A stretch of DNA of 64,000 nt from Agrobacterium larrymoorei (lineage in GTDB: Bacteria; Pseudomonadota; Alphaproteobacteria; Rhizobiales; Rhizobiaceae), in NCBI RefSeq assembly GCF_005145045.1, contig NZ_CP039694.1, positions 1 through 64,000 of the forward strand, given 5' to 3'. This document shows, in pieces, positions 18,015-27,640 of this stretch. Each line of letters begins with the position of its first letter. Positions within the stretch are counted from its first letter, which is position 1. Position numbers and translations under genes: made by a program. The notes below the pieces were generated by a model. The model ran no database searches and had not been told where the DNA came from. It saw only the letters and a program-made list of their open reading frames with translations.

Positions 18015-19181
18015 ATGGAACCTGTATCCATTCATCCGACCGCTGTCCGCATTGATCTTGGCGCAATTTTTGTATCATTGGAACTGAGCCGATCGACCTG
18101 GTTGATCACTTCGTTGTCGCCGGGCAGTGGCGAGAAGATGTCGAAGCACGTAGTGGCCGGTGGCAATATAGCCGAGCTACTGGATCGATTTGAGCAGCTA
18201 CAACAAAAGGCGCGGTTGAGAACAGGGAAGTTATTTCCCATCGTGACGATCCAAGAGGCAGGATTGGACGGCTTCTGGATACACCGCGTGCTGGAGAGTT
18301 ACGGCATCGAGAGTTACGTCGTCGACGCAGCTTCGATCGCGACTTCCCGTCGACGTCGGCGTGCCAAGACCGACAAGATCGATGGAGAGGCTCTGACGCG
18401 CACATTGCTTGCGTTCAAGCGCGGCGAGCCTCGCGTCTGTGCGATGGTCAGAGCGCCAGATCCGAGGGACGAAGATCGGCGTCGGATTTGCAGGGAACGT
18501 AAAGTTTTGATTGCTGAGCGGGTCAGGCATGTCAATCGCGTGAAGGGGCTACTCTTCGCTCAAGGCGTCAGCGGCTATCAACCGCTCCGTAAGGATCGCC
18601 GTCAGCGGCTAGAGGAACTCCAGACCGGAGATGGGCGCGAGTTACCGAAACACCTGAAGGCTCAAATCAATCGCGAACTCGACCGTCTCGAGTTGCTGCT
18701 AGAGCAGATCGCTGCAGTGGAGAGCGAGCGTAATGCTCTCCTATCGATGGACGAGCAGCCAGCGGTTGAGGCAACCTCGCCCGCAGCGATGCTGCTGTCC
18801 TTGAAGGGCGTTGGCGCTGAATTTGCCGCCGTTCTTTGGACCGAAGCCCTGTCCCGGCATTTTGATAATCGGCGGCAGATTGCCGCCTATGCAGGTTTGA
18901 CACCAACCCCATGGATGAGCGGGACCATCGACCACGAACAGGGTGTCTCAAAGGCAGGAAACCCTCGGCTGCGCACCACGATGATCCAACTGTCTTGGTT
19001 GTGGCTACGCAATCAGCCAGCATCAGCGCTTAGCCGTTGGTTTGTGGATCGGGTTCAGTCGAATGGTGGACGCTTAAAGAAAGCCGCGATAGTGGCCCTG
19101 GCGCGCAAACTCCTTATCGCGCTGTGGAAGTTTGTCACTGCGGGTGTTGTCATCGAGGGGGCTGTCATGAAGACCGCCTGA
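18015..19181 (+). CDS. IS110-family transposase (DEDD recombinase)
   Basis: A 388-residue IS110-type recombinase. The N-terminal RuvC-like DEDD domain includes RIDLGAIFVSLEL and RRAKTDKIDGEALTRTLL. The C-terminal Tnp20 domain contains LLSLKGVGAEFAAVLWTEAL, the RQIAAYAGLTPTP block and the conserved Ser region SKAGNPRLRTTMIQLSW. These enzymes insert by RNA-guided recombination without terminal inverted repeats. The ATG at 18015 follows AGGAGGAGCA, an excellent ribosome site. The gene is full length with no visible lesion. It lies within an IS21 element, and the non-coding leader may encode its bridge RNA. Confidence 0.92.
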   Translation: MEPVSIHPTAVRIDLGAIFVSLELSRSTWLITSLSPGSGEKMSKHVVAGGNIAELLDRFEQLQQKARLRTGKLFPIVTIQEAGLDGFWIHRVLESYGIESYVVDAASIATSRRRRRAKTDKIDGEALTRTLLAFKRGEPRVCAMVRAPDPRDEDRRRICRERKVLIAERVRHVNRVKGLLFAQGVSGYQPLRKDRRQRLEELQTGDGRELPKHLKAQINRELDRLELLLEQIAAVESERNALLSMDEQPAVEATSPAAMLLSLKGVGAEFAAVLWTEALSRHFDNRRQIAAYAGLTPTPWMSGTIDHEQGVSKAGNPRLRTTMIQLSWLWLRNQPASALSRWFVDRVQSNGGRLKKAAIVALARKLLIALWKFVTAGVVIEGAVMKTA

Positions 19182-19316
19182 CGACCCCAAAAGATTGCCG
19201 AATACACAAATCTTCCAGGACTGATCACTCCTGGCGGATCCAGGTGAGCGAACCGCCTCAAAGTCGGGCTTTAAATGCCGCGCTTTAGATTGGTCCCGTT
19301 CTCCTGAGCCTTGCCG

Positions 19317-20225
19317 CTACGCAAGCGGGATAATGGTGCTGCCGGGCAAAACGGCGACCGTATGTGAGTTTGAACCGGTAACGGCAACGTGCCGCGTCAT
19401 GCAAGGTGGCTCAGACCATGGGTTCGATACAAAATCGAAGGGGCAAGCTATGAAACTATGATTGAACTTGACGGCGAAATCCTCATGTGAGCTTTGAGAG
19501 CGGTTTTTGAAGCGCCAAGATTCGTTTCCGGTTTCCACGATTTCGCAGTGATGGGTGAGACGGTCGAGGAGTGCGGTTGTCATCTTCGCATCACCAAACA
19601 CCGACGGCCATTCACCGAAAGCCAGGTTTGTCGTGACGATGATAGAGGTGCGCTCGTAGAGCCTGCTGATCAGGTGGAACAGGAGCTGACCTCCGGCCTG
19701 CGCGAACGGCAGATAGCCGAGTTCATCGAGGATGATGAAGTCGAGGCGCGTAAGGTAATCGGCCATCCGACCTTGCTTGCCGTTGCGTGTCTCTGTTTCT
19801 AGCCGGTTAACCAGGTCAACGACATTGTAGAAGCGTCCACGTGTGCCGTTACGGATGAGCGCGCGGGCAATTGCAATGGCGAGATGGCTCTTGCCCGTTC
19901 CTGTACCGCCGACAAGGACGACATTGCGCTGGTCGGCGACAAAGGTGCCGGTGGCCAGCTCCCGCACCAGGGATTCATTGATGGGCGTATCTGCAAAATC
20001 AAAGTCATCGATGTCTTTCGCCAGCGGCAGCTTGGCGATAGTGAGCTGGTAACGAATGGAGCGTGCCTGCTTCTCAGCGATTTCCGACTGCAGGAGGTCA
20101 CCGACAATGCGTGGTGGTTCGTACTGCCGCTTGATACCGTTGCCCATGACCTCATCATAAGCGCTGCGCATTCCATAAAGCTTCAATGTGCTCATCAGTT
20201 CAAGAACCTGTGTGCGTTCCATCAA
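19317..20225 (-). CDS. istB: IstB-type ATPase of IS21 copy 2, extended C-terminus
   Basis: A 302-residue IstB/DnaC-type AAA+ ATPase with Walker [13 protein letters not shown] and Walker [13 protein letters not shown]; it is the helper of the adjacent istA. Similarity to IstB ends near FKNRS at about residue 243. The last 60 residues (ending GSTIIPLA) are unlike typical IstB and may be read from sequence brought in or displaced by the IS110 insertion. The start overlaps the istA stop by four bases, the usual coupling in IS21. Confidence 0.88.
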   Translation of the reverse strand: MMERTQVLELMSTLKLYGMRSAYDEVMGNGIKRQYEPPRIVGDLLQSEIAEKQARSIRYQLTIAKLPLAKDIDDFDFADTPINESLVRELATGTFVADQRNVVLVGGTGTGKSHLAIAIARALIRNGTRGRFYNVVDLVNRLETETRNGKQGRMADYLTRLDFIILDELGYLPFAQAGGQLLFHLISRLYERTSIIVTTNLAFGEWPSVFGDAKMTTALLDRLTHHCEIVETGNESWRFKNRSQSSHEDFAVKFNHSFIACPFDFVSNPWSEPPCMTRHVAVTGSNSHTVAVLPGSTIIPLA

Positions 20226-21733
20226 CTAGCCCTCCTGAGCCTGTCGTAACGGGCGCAGTCGGCGACCGGCTCATGGGCAAGCCGAAGCGCATCCGGGATT
20301 TGAAGTGTTGCCGACGGAGCCGGATCGCGGCTTCGCGCCAGAATGTTGATGATCACCGAGGCCGAGCAGACGCCGTGATCAAGCGCTTCCTGGCAGGCAG
20401 CTTCGACGGCGGTAAGACCATCAGCAGGAACGCATCCGAGTATGGTGACCATCTGTCGATCACCGTCATCGGCGCTCTTCAATCGCTTGCGGACCTTCTC
20501 CATCGCGGTTGGCAAGACCCATTCGCGGAACGGAGCGCCGTTACGCAAAGCACCGGGTTTGCGAGCAAGAACAGGAACATAGTGCCAAGGGTCGTAGATG
20601 GTGTCGCCACGACCAAAGCTGCGCTGGTGTTCAGCGACCGTCACTCCATCCTGCTTTATGACGACCCGATCAGCGTAAGCGTGAACCTCGACAGGGCGGC
20701 CGACAGCTGTCGACAGGACGGAATATTTGTTGTTGTCGAAGCGGACGGTACAGGTCTTCGACACCGAGGCTGGGACGCTGTGGAACCCGTCGAATGGACC
20801 GACGTAGCGCACAAGGCTGCCACGCTCGGCCTCGAACATCTGCCAGATCGTCTGCACCGTCTGTTCGGGATGACTATGGGCCTTGGCATAGCCAACGCAT
20901 TTATCGAGGAGCCAAGCATTCAATTCCTCCAGGCTTTTGACTCTGAGACGCGGCGTGAAGAAGCGCTCGCGCACAAGGCCGACCTGGTTCTCGACCTGAC
21001 CCTTCTCCCATCCCGATGCAGGGGTGCAGGCGACCGGTTGAACGAGATAATGGCTGCACATTTGCAGGAAGCGGCGATTGTACAGCCGCTCCTTGCCGAT
21101 AAAGACCGCCTCGACCGCCGTCTTCATATTGTCGTAGATGCCGCGCGTGCAGGTGCCACGGAAGAAGTCGAAGGCCTTGTCGTGGGCGTCGAAGACCATC
21201 TCCTGGCTCTCACGCATATAGGCTCGGGCAAACATCATCCGGCTGTGGCAGAGGCGGACATGAGCGACCTTCACCGTGGTCGTCACACCGTTGATCAGAA
21301 CGATCTCATGGCTCCAGTCAAACTGATAGGCTTCACCGGGCGCGTAGTAGAGCGGCACATAAGCTTCGGCCGTCACGGCACCTCGATCCTTCGACCATCC
21401 TTTCGCGTAGCGTCGGATAGCATCGTAGCTGCCGTCATAACCCAGCGCCCGAAGCTCCTCGTAAATCCGGATCAGCGTAAGGCGTTCACGAGAGGGCTTG
21501 CCTTCATTCGAAGCGAGGAAACGCTCGATCTCGGCCTTCCACCGACCCGTCTTCGGTAACGGTTGTCGCTCTCTTTCGTAAGAAAAGTCCGTCTCATCGG
21601 TCCGTAATATCTTGCGAACCGTATTGCGGGAGACATGCAGTTCCCGGACTATCCTCTTTACCGACCAGCCTTGAACATGAAAGGCTCGACGAACACGTGC
21701 AATCGTATCCACTCGCTTCAACTCCCCCTCCAT
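20222..21733 (-). CDS. istA: IstA transposase of IS21 copy 2
   Basis: A 503-residue intact IstA. It has an N-terminal helix-turn-helix ([20 protein letters not shown]), a DDE core starting [14 protein letters not shown] with a later [10 protein letters not shown] block, and a C-terminal Mu-type beta-barrel region. It differs from the copy-1 IstA in length and sequence, so the two IS21 elements belong to different lineages. It starts with ATG at 21733 on the minus strand about 100 bases inside the right end. No lesion is visible. Confidence 0.93.
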   Translation of the reverse strand: MEGELKRVDTIARVRRAFHVQGWSVKRIVRELHVSRNTVRKILRTDETDFSYERERQPLPKTGRWKAEIERFLASNEGKPSRERLTLIRIYEELRALGYDGSYDAIRRYAKGWSKDRGAVTAEAYVPLYYAPGEAYQFDWSHEIVLINGVTTTVKVAHVRLCHSRMMFARAYMRESQEMVFDAHDKAFDFFRGTCTRGIYDNMKTAVEAVFIGKERLYNRRFLQMCSHYLVQPVACTPASGWEKGQVENQVGLVRERFFTPRLRVKSLEELNAWLLDKCVGYAKAHSHPEQTVQTIWQMFEAERGSLVRYVGPFDGFHSVPASVSKTCTVRFDNNKYSVLSTAVGRPVEVHAYADRVVIKQDGVTVAEHQRSFGRGDTIYDPWHYVPVLARKPGALRNGAPFREWVLPTAMEKVRKRLKSADDGDRQMVTILGCVPADGLTAVEAACQEALDHGVCSASVIINILARSRDPAPSATLQIPDALRLAHEPVADCARYDRLRRAS

Positions 21734-21832
21734 TCGCCTTCAAGAGACGAACGGACAGATGAAACAGGAGGGGGGTCAAAATTGGACGCCGATCACCCCG
21801 CCAGAGGGGTCAATATTCCATGCCGAAACACA

Positions 21833-22374
21833 ACGAAGTTGCTCGAACAGATTATTCGCCAATAGTCATCGTCATTTCAGTCCTCTGTCCGAAGACCTGA
21901 GACAGACTCAAATCTAAGGCCGATTACTACACGGCTTTAGTTCATCTGTATATGAGAATGTTCGTATGGATCTGCTGCGGTTTGAAACTTCGATTGTGCC
22001 CTGCTCGGTACAGCTGATGAGCTTCGATTCGGTTTTAGGGTCTTTCAGGCCGATTGCGCTGCCAGCGTCATAAGGATCATCGAGGAAATCCTGCAATGGG
22101 GCTTGGTCATCGAAACTCATACGCCCGAAATAATGCACGACCGAAGCTTGCCCAATTGGTGCGGGACCAATTCGACCACTATCGTTGTTACCTCAACAGT
22201 GCGGCTTGCCGACGCCGAGGCCTCAAACGCAGACGTTCTTTTTTATTTGGGCCGCTGAACGCATCGTGTCGTGGCCGTGATACGGGCGCTTGTGGCGGGT
22301 CGGGGCCAGTTGCTGCAGGTCCAGTCGCACCCTCTTTATTGGCGACCTCTCAGCACCGTTCCGTATCCCCGCCT
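21833..22374. other. Gene-free stretch right of IS21 copy 2
   Basis: No protein with a good start was found. A 74-codon minus-strand frame (21914-22138, MHYFGRMSFDDQAPLQDFLD...) reads like protein but has no ribosome site and no recognised family. It may be a fragment of a gene cut by the element. Confidence 0.35.
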
Positions 22375-22692
22375 TTATCGATCTCCATCGCCTGGAGATG
22401 GTTCGACTGCTTCAGCGCCAGCGGTTGATCGTGAAGGCTTACGCCTTGCTTTTTCACCGCCTTCGGAACTGCCAGGAACAGCCGCTCGCGCTAAATCCCG
22501 CTCTATAAGACCTGGAGATCCCTCAGCTGGGTCTTGGTCCGGACGGCGGTTCGAACGCTTTGATCGATCGCCTCTCATCGCATTTTCGATACCCTTTTCA
22601 GCATGTGTTTTTAGATCTTCGCGAGCACGGTCGGCATTATCCGGGTCGCTCCTCGACGCATCGCTTCCCTGATCTTTTCTATCATACGTCAT
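22375..22692 (-). CDS. Small highly charged hydrophilic protein
   Basis: A 105-residue, lysine/arginine/aspartate-rich protein beginning MTYDRKDQGSDASRSDPDNADRAREDL in outline, with no hydrophobic core and probably disordered. The start at 22692 is strongly supported by AGGAGG eight bases upstream. Composition resembles stress-related, intrinsically disordered rhizobial proteins, but no family is recognised. It stands alone between mobile-element debris on both sides. Confidence 0.6.
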   Translation of the reverse strand: MTYDRKDQGSDASRSDPDNADRAREDLKTHAEKGIENAMRGDRSKRSNRRPDQDPAEGSPGLIERDLARAAVPGSSEGGEKARRKPSRSTAGAEAVEPSPGDGDR

Positions 22693-23926
22693 TGAATACC
22701 TCCTGTTGAGTTCGTCGCTCAGTAATGGATGGCTAGTGAAGGGCCACTACTTGCCGCTTTGCGTGATCCATTGGTTCGACGTGCGTTTTCCAAAATGCCT
22801 CGGCCCCGGCCGAGGCGTCTTCCTGGCCCACGCACTGATTGTATCATCGTCAACCTTCGCACGACGACGACCACCCAGCCGCAAATATTCCATCGCGGTC
22901 TTGTGCGATGGGTGTCTGTCGCATCTGGCTAAAGTGCGATTGTCCAAGAACCTGAAGGAGCGGCATGCTCTGGTTTACCGACGCTTCGTTCCAGGAACAG
23001 AGTGAAAGGCGTCCTGGTTTTATGCTTACCCGATGTCTCGTTGCTCGTGCTTATGACAACAGTCTCTCATCTGCGGTACAATGACTATTGATTGGCGTTG
23101 GCGCTGCTCGGGAATTGCTTGGTTTCACTCATTATGGTTGCCTCCGTTGGAGCTGAATGAGCCGTTTTCGGAGGCATTGCAGTCAGCGCGATCGTCCCAG
23201 AGGGGTAACGTTGATCAAGGCCTCGGTCCGCGTGATTGCTGTTCGGTCGGCTTGAGTGATCAACCTGTGCTTGCCCAACCCCCTCTCGGGCAATTGGTTC
23301 CTACCTTTTCAACGGGTGCGGACGAAGCAAACGTCCCTCGTTAGAACATCAGGCTGGGAGTAGAGCCGGAGTTTGACCCCTTTCGGCGTGGGGCGGTCCA
23401 AAAGTTGGTGCCCGAGATCTGACTCGCAGCAAGACGCAGCGGCCCCTTAATAACCGAGCGGCGGTGGTCAGCGCCGTGCAGCTACTCATCTCCGCACACT
23501 CCGAACATTAAGGCGTTCGCGAGCGGACATGGAAATCTCGCACCTGTTGAGATGAGTATGGCGCAGTACTCATCAGCCAGGGACTGGTCGCCGCATTGCG
23601 ATCGATACCTTCAAGTAGCAGTCGCAAGCACTATTTGCAGCATGTCGAAAACGCTTCGCCATTCTGCTAGTTGCGAGACGATGTTACGGCCTTCATCTCT
23701 GGGACGTCGGCGGTCGAATGGCCGGAGAAGAAGAAAAAGGGAACACTCCTTTCCTCAAGAACGGCTGCCAGGCCAAATGTGGTCTCACCGTCAAGCTGGA
23801 CGTCGAGGATATCGGATGTGCCGTTTGCAGGGGCCGTCTTACGCGAACTTCTGCTTTCGCCCTGTCGTTTGAACTAAGCGTCCTTTTCCAAATCCTCCAT
23901 ATCATTTGAAAATCTATTCCTGTCCA
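22693..23926. other. Mostly decayed DNA before the sulfur cluster
   Basis: About 1.2 kb with no intact gene. Several short frames (for example minus 22747-22947 and plus 23552-23872) lack ribosome sites or family resemblance. The only recognisable item is a response-regulator fragment at 23668-23875, listed separately. The last 50 bases are AT-rich and hold the likely promoter of the sulfur cluster. Confidence 0.45.
23668..23875 (-). pseudogene. Fragment of a response-regulator receiver domain
   Basis: A minus-strand frame reads SDILDVQLDGETTFGLAAVL then ERSVPFFFFSGHSTADVPE and stops at 23668. This is the central part of a REC domain: the phospho-acceptor Asp in ILDVQL, then the VPF-FFSG beta-strand block. 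The N-terminal strand and the C-terminal Lys block are absent and no start codon is present, so it is a relic. Confidence 0.55.
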
Positions 23927-23943
23927 AAATTCAAATTGAATTT
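23927..23943. promoter_or_regulatory. Perfect dyad upstream of the sulfur cluster
   Basis: AAATTCAA-A-TTGAATTT is an 8-bp perfect inverted repeat with a one-base centre, 35 bases before the first gene of the sulfur cluster. Its position in an AT-rich promoter region suggests a regulator binding site. The regulator is not identified; LysR-type CysB/Cbl-like control is one possibility known for such genes. Confidence 0.45.
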
Positions 23944-23978
23944 AGTCTATAAATAATATGGAGAATAAGGAGTTTCAG

Positions 23979-24566
23979 ATGACTGGACCAACCATCCTCG
24001 GCCTATCGGGGAACGTCAAACGCCCGTCACGTACCGCCTCGCTCGTTGATGCTGTCGTCTCTTTGGCTGCGAAGCGTTTGAGCGGGAACGCTCGGCTGAT
24101 AGAGTTGGTCGACGCTGCTCCTATCCTTTTCAAAGCGTTGCGCACCGACCAGCTCGATGCAGAGGGCCGTGCGATCATTGAGGCCGTCGAGGCGGCCGAC
24201 GTTCTCGTTGTCGGATCGCCCGTTTACCGCGCGTCTTACACCGGCGCGCTGAAGCATCTCTTCGACCTTGTCGATTACCGGGCGCTAACCGGAAAGCGCA
24301 TCATCCTCGTGGCGACAGGCGGAACACCGCTGCATGGTTTGATGACCGAGCATCAACTTCGGCCGCTTTTCGGCTTTTTCAACGCACTCACTTTGCCCAC
24401 CGCGATATACGCTACAGAGGCCGACTTTACCGCCTACAACATCAGCAACTCTGCAGTGCACGGACGCATTGAACGCGCGGTATCTGAGCTGGTGCAGATT
24501 CTGCCCGCCGCCCGTCAGGTCGCTTCCGTAGGCCATCGCCCAGCGCTCGTCGTGGCCTCGGCCTGA
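23979..24566 (+). CDS. msuE: NAD(P)H-dependent FMN reductase (MsuE/SsuE type)
   Basis: A 195-residue flavodoxin-fold FMN reductase that supplies reduced FMN to the monooxygenase encoded 23 bases downstream. Seen: a phosphate-binding start GLSGNVKRPSRTASLV, the VVGSPVYRASYTGALKHLFD block near residue 75, and the ILVATGGTPLHGL block near 110. These are hallmarks of the SsuE/MsuE group. The start at 23979 is chosen over 23958 because AAGGAG lies six bases before it. First gene of a same-strand cluster to 32229, so it is probably induced by sulfate limitation. Confidence 0.92.
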   Translation: MTGPTILGLSGNVKRPSRTASLVDAVVSLAAKRLSGNARLIELVDAAPILFKALRTDQLDAEGRAIIEAVEAADVLVVGSPVYRASYTGALKHLFDLVDYRALTGKRIILVATGGTPLHGLMTEHQLRPLFGFFNALTLPTAIYATEADFTAYNISNSAVHGRIERAVSELVQILPAARQVASVGHRPALVVASA

Positions 24567-24589
24567 GAATTTCGAAGAGGGAGAATATC

Positions 24590-25690
24590 ATGTCTCATGC
24601 GAGCAGAGAGCCGGTCAAATTTGCCTACTGGGTTCCCAATGTCTCAGGCGGGCTGGTCATTTCGAACATCGAACAGCGCACAAGCTGGACGATAGAATAC
24701 AACAGGAAGCTGGCGCAGATCGCTGAAGCTAGCGGATTTGATTATGCCCTGAGCCAGATTCGCTTCACGGCAGGCTATGGCGCAGAGTACCAGCATGAAT
24801 CCGTATCCTTCAGCCATACGTTGCTGGAATCGACGACGACGCTCAAGGTCATCGCCGCTATTCTCCCTGGTCCGTGGAATCCAACCCTGGCCGCAAAGCA
24901 AATCGCCACGATCAATCACCTGACCAATGGACGCGTAGCCGTTAATGTCGTCAGTGGCTGGTTCCGCGGCGAGTTTCATGCGATCGGCGAGCACTGGCTG
25001 GATCACGACGAGCGATATCGTCGCTCGGAAGAATTCATCCGCGCGTTGCGGGGCATCTGGACGGAAGACAACTTCACCTTCCATGGCGACTTCTATCGCT
25101 TCAACAACTATTCACTAAAGCCCAAGCCGCTGGATCCGCAGCCGGAAATCTTCCAGGGCGGCTCCTCGCGCGCGGCCCGCGACATGGCTTCGAGAGTCTC
25201 TGACTGGTACTTCACCAACGGCAATACGCCGGAAGAAATCCGGAAGCAGGTGGACGATATACAAGGTAAGGCAAAGGCTAATGGCCATTCCGTCAAGGTC
25301 GGCGTCAATGCCTTCGCAATAGTGCGTGAAACCGAAGAGGAAGCGCGCGCCGTTCTTGCCGAGATCATTGACAAGGCCAATCCAGAAGCGGTCAACGCCT
25401 TCGGTCATGAAGTGAAAAATGCCGGAAAATCATCGCCGGAAGGCGAGGGGAATTGGGCAAAATCGTCGTTCGAGGATCTGGTCCAGTACAATGACGGCTT
25501 CCGTTCCAACCTGATCGGTACGCCGCTTCAGGTGGCCGAGCGCGTCGTCGACCTGAAGCGCGCTGGTGCCGATCTCATTCTTCTCGGCTTCCTGCACTTT
25601 CAGGAAGAGGTGGAATATTTCGGCAAGCACGTCATCCCGCTGATCCGGGAGCTTGAGGCGGTAAGAGAAACGGCTGTCGCAGCCGAGTAA
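24590..25690 (+). CDS. sfnG: FMNH2-dependent dimethylsulfone monooxygenase (SfnG type)
   Basis: A 366-residue luciferase-like (LLM) TIM-barrel monooxygenase. The N-terminus VKFAYWVPNVSGGLVISNIE and the stretch VIAAILPGPWNPTLAAKQIA match SfnG, which converts dimethyl sulfone to methanesulfinate using FMNH2 and O2. The related SsuD/MsuD enzymes act on alkanesulfonates, so the exact substrate is inferred. AGGGAG precedes the ATG. The upstream FMN reductase is the expected partner and the downstream ABC importer and SfnB-like protein fit sulfur scavenging. Confidence 0.9.
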   Translation: MSHASREPVKFAYWVPNVSGGLVISNIEQRTSWTIEYNRKLAQIAEASGFDYALSQIRFTAGYGAEYQHESVSFSHTLLESTTTLKVIAAILPGPWNPTLAAKQIATINHLTNGRVAVNVVSGWFRGEFHAIGEHWLDHDERYRRSEEFIRALRGIWTEDNFTFHGDFYRFNNYSLKPKPLDPQPEIFQGGSSRAARDMASRVSDWYFTNGNTPEEIRKQVDDIQGKAKANGHSVKVGVNAFAIVRETEEEARAVLAEIIDKANPEAVNAFGHEVKNAGKSSPEGEGNWAKSSFEDLVQYNDGFRSNLIGTPLQVAERVVDLKRAGADLILLGFLHFQEEVEYFGKHVIPLIRELEAVRETAVAAE

Positions 25691-25826
25691 TTGCCCATGA
25701 GCATTGTCGGTCGGTAGATCCGGCCGCTGGTAATAACAGAACGCGATCCGGTCCGCGGTTCGTGGCGAGGAAAGTGTGCGCCCATCAGACCGGAAGGCCT
25801 GGTGGTACGCGACGGAGAACAGGGGC

Positions 25827-26741
25827 ATGCGCGTAATGACATTTGCCTATAGAGGTCTGGGATCAGCGCCGTTTCCGTCCGACGTTCAGGAACATCTGGC
25901 AGCGCTCGAAGGGCCCGAGGTCAGGGCATCTCAGGATGCCGCGGGAATGGACAGGAACGTTCTCCAACTGTCCGGTGTCAGCCTGTCCTTCGGCGGTGTC
26001 GTCGCCTTGAAGGACATCGATTTGTCCGTCGGACGCGGCGAAATCCTCGCGATCATCGGACCGAATGGCGCGGGCAAAAGTTCCATCCTCAATGTGATTA
26101 GCGGTGTCTACAGGCCGGATCGCGGCCGCATCAAATTGGCCGGGCGCGACTATGCCCAAGTTCCGACGCAGGCACTCGCCCGCCACGGCGTTGCGCGCAC
26201 TTTCCAGAACCTGGCCTTGTTCAACGGGCTGAGTGCCCTTGACAACATCCTGTCGGGCCGCGCCTACGAGACCCGCTCCAGCTTCGTCGAGCAGATCGTC
26301 GGCATCGGCCGGGCAAGGACCGAACAGTTGGACGCGCGCCGCCGCGCCAAGGATGTACTCGACTTCCTGCATCTCTCGCATGTCGGCGACAGGCTGGCCG
26401 GCACGCTGCCCTATGGTCTGCAGAAGCGGGTTGAGCTTGCGCGTGCGCTGGTTGCCGAGCCAAATATCCTGCTTCTGGACGAGCCGATGGCGGGCATGAC
26501 GGCGACGGAGAAGAACGAAATGGTCGGTTTCGTGCGTGCTGCGCGGGACACGCTTGGAACGACGGTTGTCCTGATCGAGCACGATATCGGCGTCGTCATG
26601 GGACTGTCCGACCGGGTCGTCGTCCTTGATTACGGGCGCAAAATTGCCGATGGCACGCCCGACGAGGTGCAGGTCGACCGGCGGGTGGTCGACGCCTATC
26701 TAGGCGTGGCGCCCGAGAATGAGGACGGGGAGGATATCTGA
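25827..26741 (+). CDS. LivG-type ABC transporter ATPase
   Basis: A 304-residue ATPase of the branched-chain amino acid (HAAT) ABC class. Walker A is IGPNGAGKSS at about residues 82-91, a degenerate signature (YGLQKRVELARAL) follows, then Walker B ILLLDEPMAGM and the switch IEHDIGVV. The first 45 residues precede the ABC fold and are unusual. ATG 25827 (GGAG upstream) is preferred to the longer frame at 25776. Its stop overlaps the permease start in TGATG. Within a sulfur cluster the solute is probably an organosulfur compound, not an amino acid; that is inference. Confidence 0.9.
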   Translation: MRVMTFAYRGLGSAPFPSDVQEHLAALEGPEVRASQDAAGMDRNVLQLSGVSLSFGGVVALKDIDLSVGRGEILAIIGPNGAGKSSILNVISGVYRPDRGRIKLAGRDYAQVPTQALARHGVARTFQNLALFNGLSALDNILSGRAYETRSSFVEQIVGIGRARTEQLDARRRAKDVLDFLHLSHVGDRLAGTLPYGLQKRVELARALVAEPNILLLDEPMAGMTATEKNEMVGFVRAARDTLGTTVVLIEHDIGVVMGLSDRVVVLDYGRKIADGTPDEVQVDRRVVDAYLGVAPENEDGEDI

Positions 26742-27637
26742 TGGCCGATTTCGACTGGCTGTTCTTCACTGAAGTTCTCGTTGGCGGTCTTCTCTCTGGC
26801 GTCATGTATTCGCTGGTCGCAATCGGCTTCGTGCTGATCTACAAAACCTCCGGCGTGCTCAATTTCGCCCAAGGTGCCATGCTGCTGTTTGCCGCGCTGA
26901 CCTTCGTCAGCCTTACAGAGCGGGGCATTTCCTTCCCGCTCGCCTTTGCCATCACCTTCGCGATCATGGTGGTCATCGGCGTGGCCATCGAGCGCACAGT
27001 GCTGCGACCGCTGACCAACAAACCACCTATTACGCTGTTCATGGCGACTCTCGGTCTCTCCTACATCATCGAAGGGGCGGCGCAGCTGATCTGGGGAACG
27101 CAGGTGCACGGGCTGGATCTAGGCATCGAGGATGTGCCTTTCGATGTCGGCGGCATCTATATCAGCCAGTTCGATATTTTTGCAGCTGTCGTTGCAGCTG
27201 GCATGGTGGTCCTGCTTTCTGTCTTCTTCCGTTACACCCGCATCGGTCTCGGCTTCAGGGCCGTGGCGGACGATCAGTTCGCCGCACTTGCCGTTGGACT
27301 CAGGTTGTCGTGGATCTGGGCTGCGGTCTGGGCCGCCGCCGGCCTTGTGGCTCTGGTCGCAGGTCTCCTTTGGGGAGCGCGGGTCGGCGTGCAGTTTTCT
27401 CTGTCGCTGATCGTCCTCAAGGCGCTGCCGGTTCTCGTTCTCGGCGGGTTCGATTCGATCCTCGGCGCGATTGTCGGCGGATTGGTGATTGGGGCATCCG
27501 AGAAGCTCGCCGAGGTCTATATCGGCGAATATTTCGGTGGCGGAATAGAAGGCTGGTTTGCCTATGTGATCGCGCTCGCTTTCTTGCTGGTGCGTCCCGC
27601 CGGACTGTTCGGTCAGAAGCTCGTGGAAAGGGTCTGA
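26741..27637 (+). CDS. LivH-type ABC transporter permease
   Basis: A 298-residue integral membrane permease with about eight hydrophobic segments, typical of LivH. It has the conserved GGLLSGVMYSLVAIGFVLIYKT start and a GFRAVADDQFAALAVGL loop that contacts the ATPase. Translationally coupled to the preceding ATPase by a one-base overlap and followed after three bases by the second permease. Forms the membrane channel with LivM. Confidence 0.92.
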   Translation: MADFDWLFFTEVLVGGLLSGVMYSLVAIGFVLIYKTSGVLNFAQGAMLLFAALTFVSLTERGISFPLAFAITFAIMVVIGVAIERTVLRPLTNKPPITLFMATLGLSYIIEGAAQLIWGTQVHGLDLGIEDVPFDVGGIYISQFDIFAAVVAAGMVVLLSVFFRYTRIGLGFRAVADDQFAALAVGLRLSWIWAAVWAAAGLVALVAGLLWGARVGVQFSLSLIVLKALPVLVLGGFDSILGAIVGGLVIGASEKLAEVYIGEYFGGGIEGWFAYVIALAFLLVRPAGLFGQKLVERV

Positions 27638-27640
27638 GAC

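Larger units (their letters stand above)
17795..21832. mobile_element. IS21-family element (copy 2) interrupted by an IS110 element
   Basis: The left end TGTCAATCAGCACCGAACAT (17795-) and the right end read in reverse complement TGTGTTTCGGCATGGAATAT (ending 21832) align without gaps. Both continue to a shared CCAATTTTGACCCCCCT block (17832 and about 21770-21788). istA and istB of the element lie at 19317-21733. The left end is separated from istB by an IS110 transposase gene and its flanks, so the IS110 inserted into the left part of the IS21. Without it the element would be close to 2.6 kb, the usual IS21 size. No target duplication was found at the outer ends. Confidence 0.75.

Noticed and set aside
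20186..21559. A 457-codon plus-strand frame opposite istA of IS21 copy 2
   Set aside because: Antisense shadow of an intact transposase gene.
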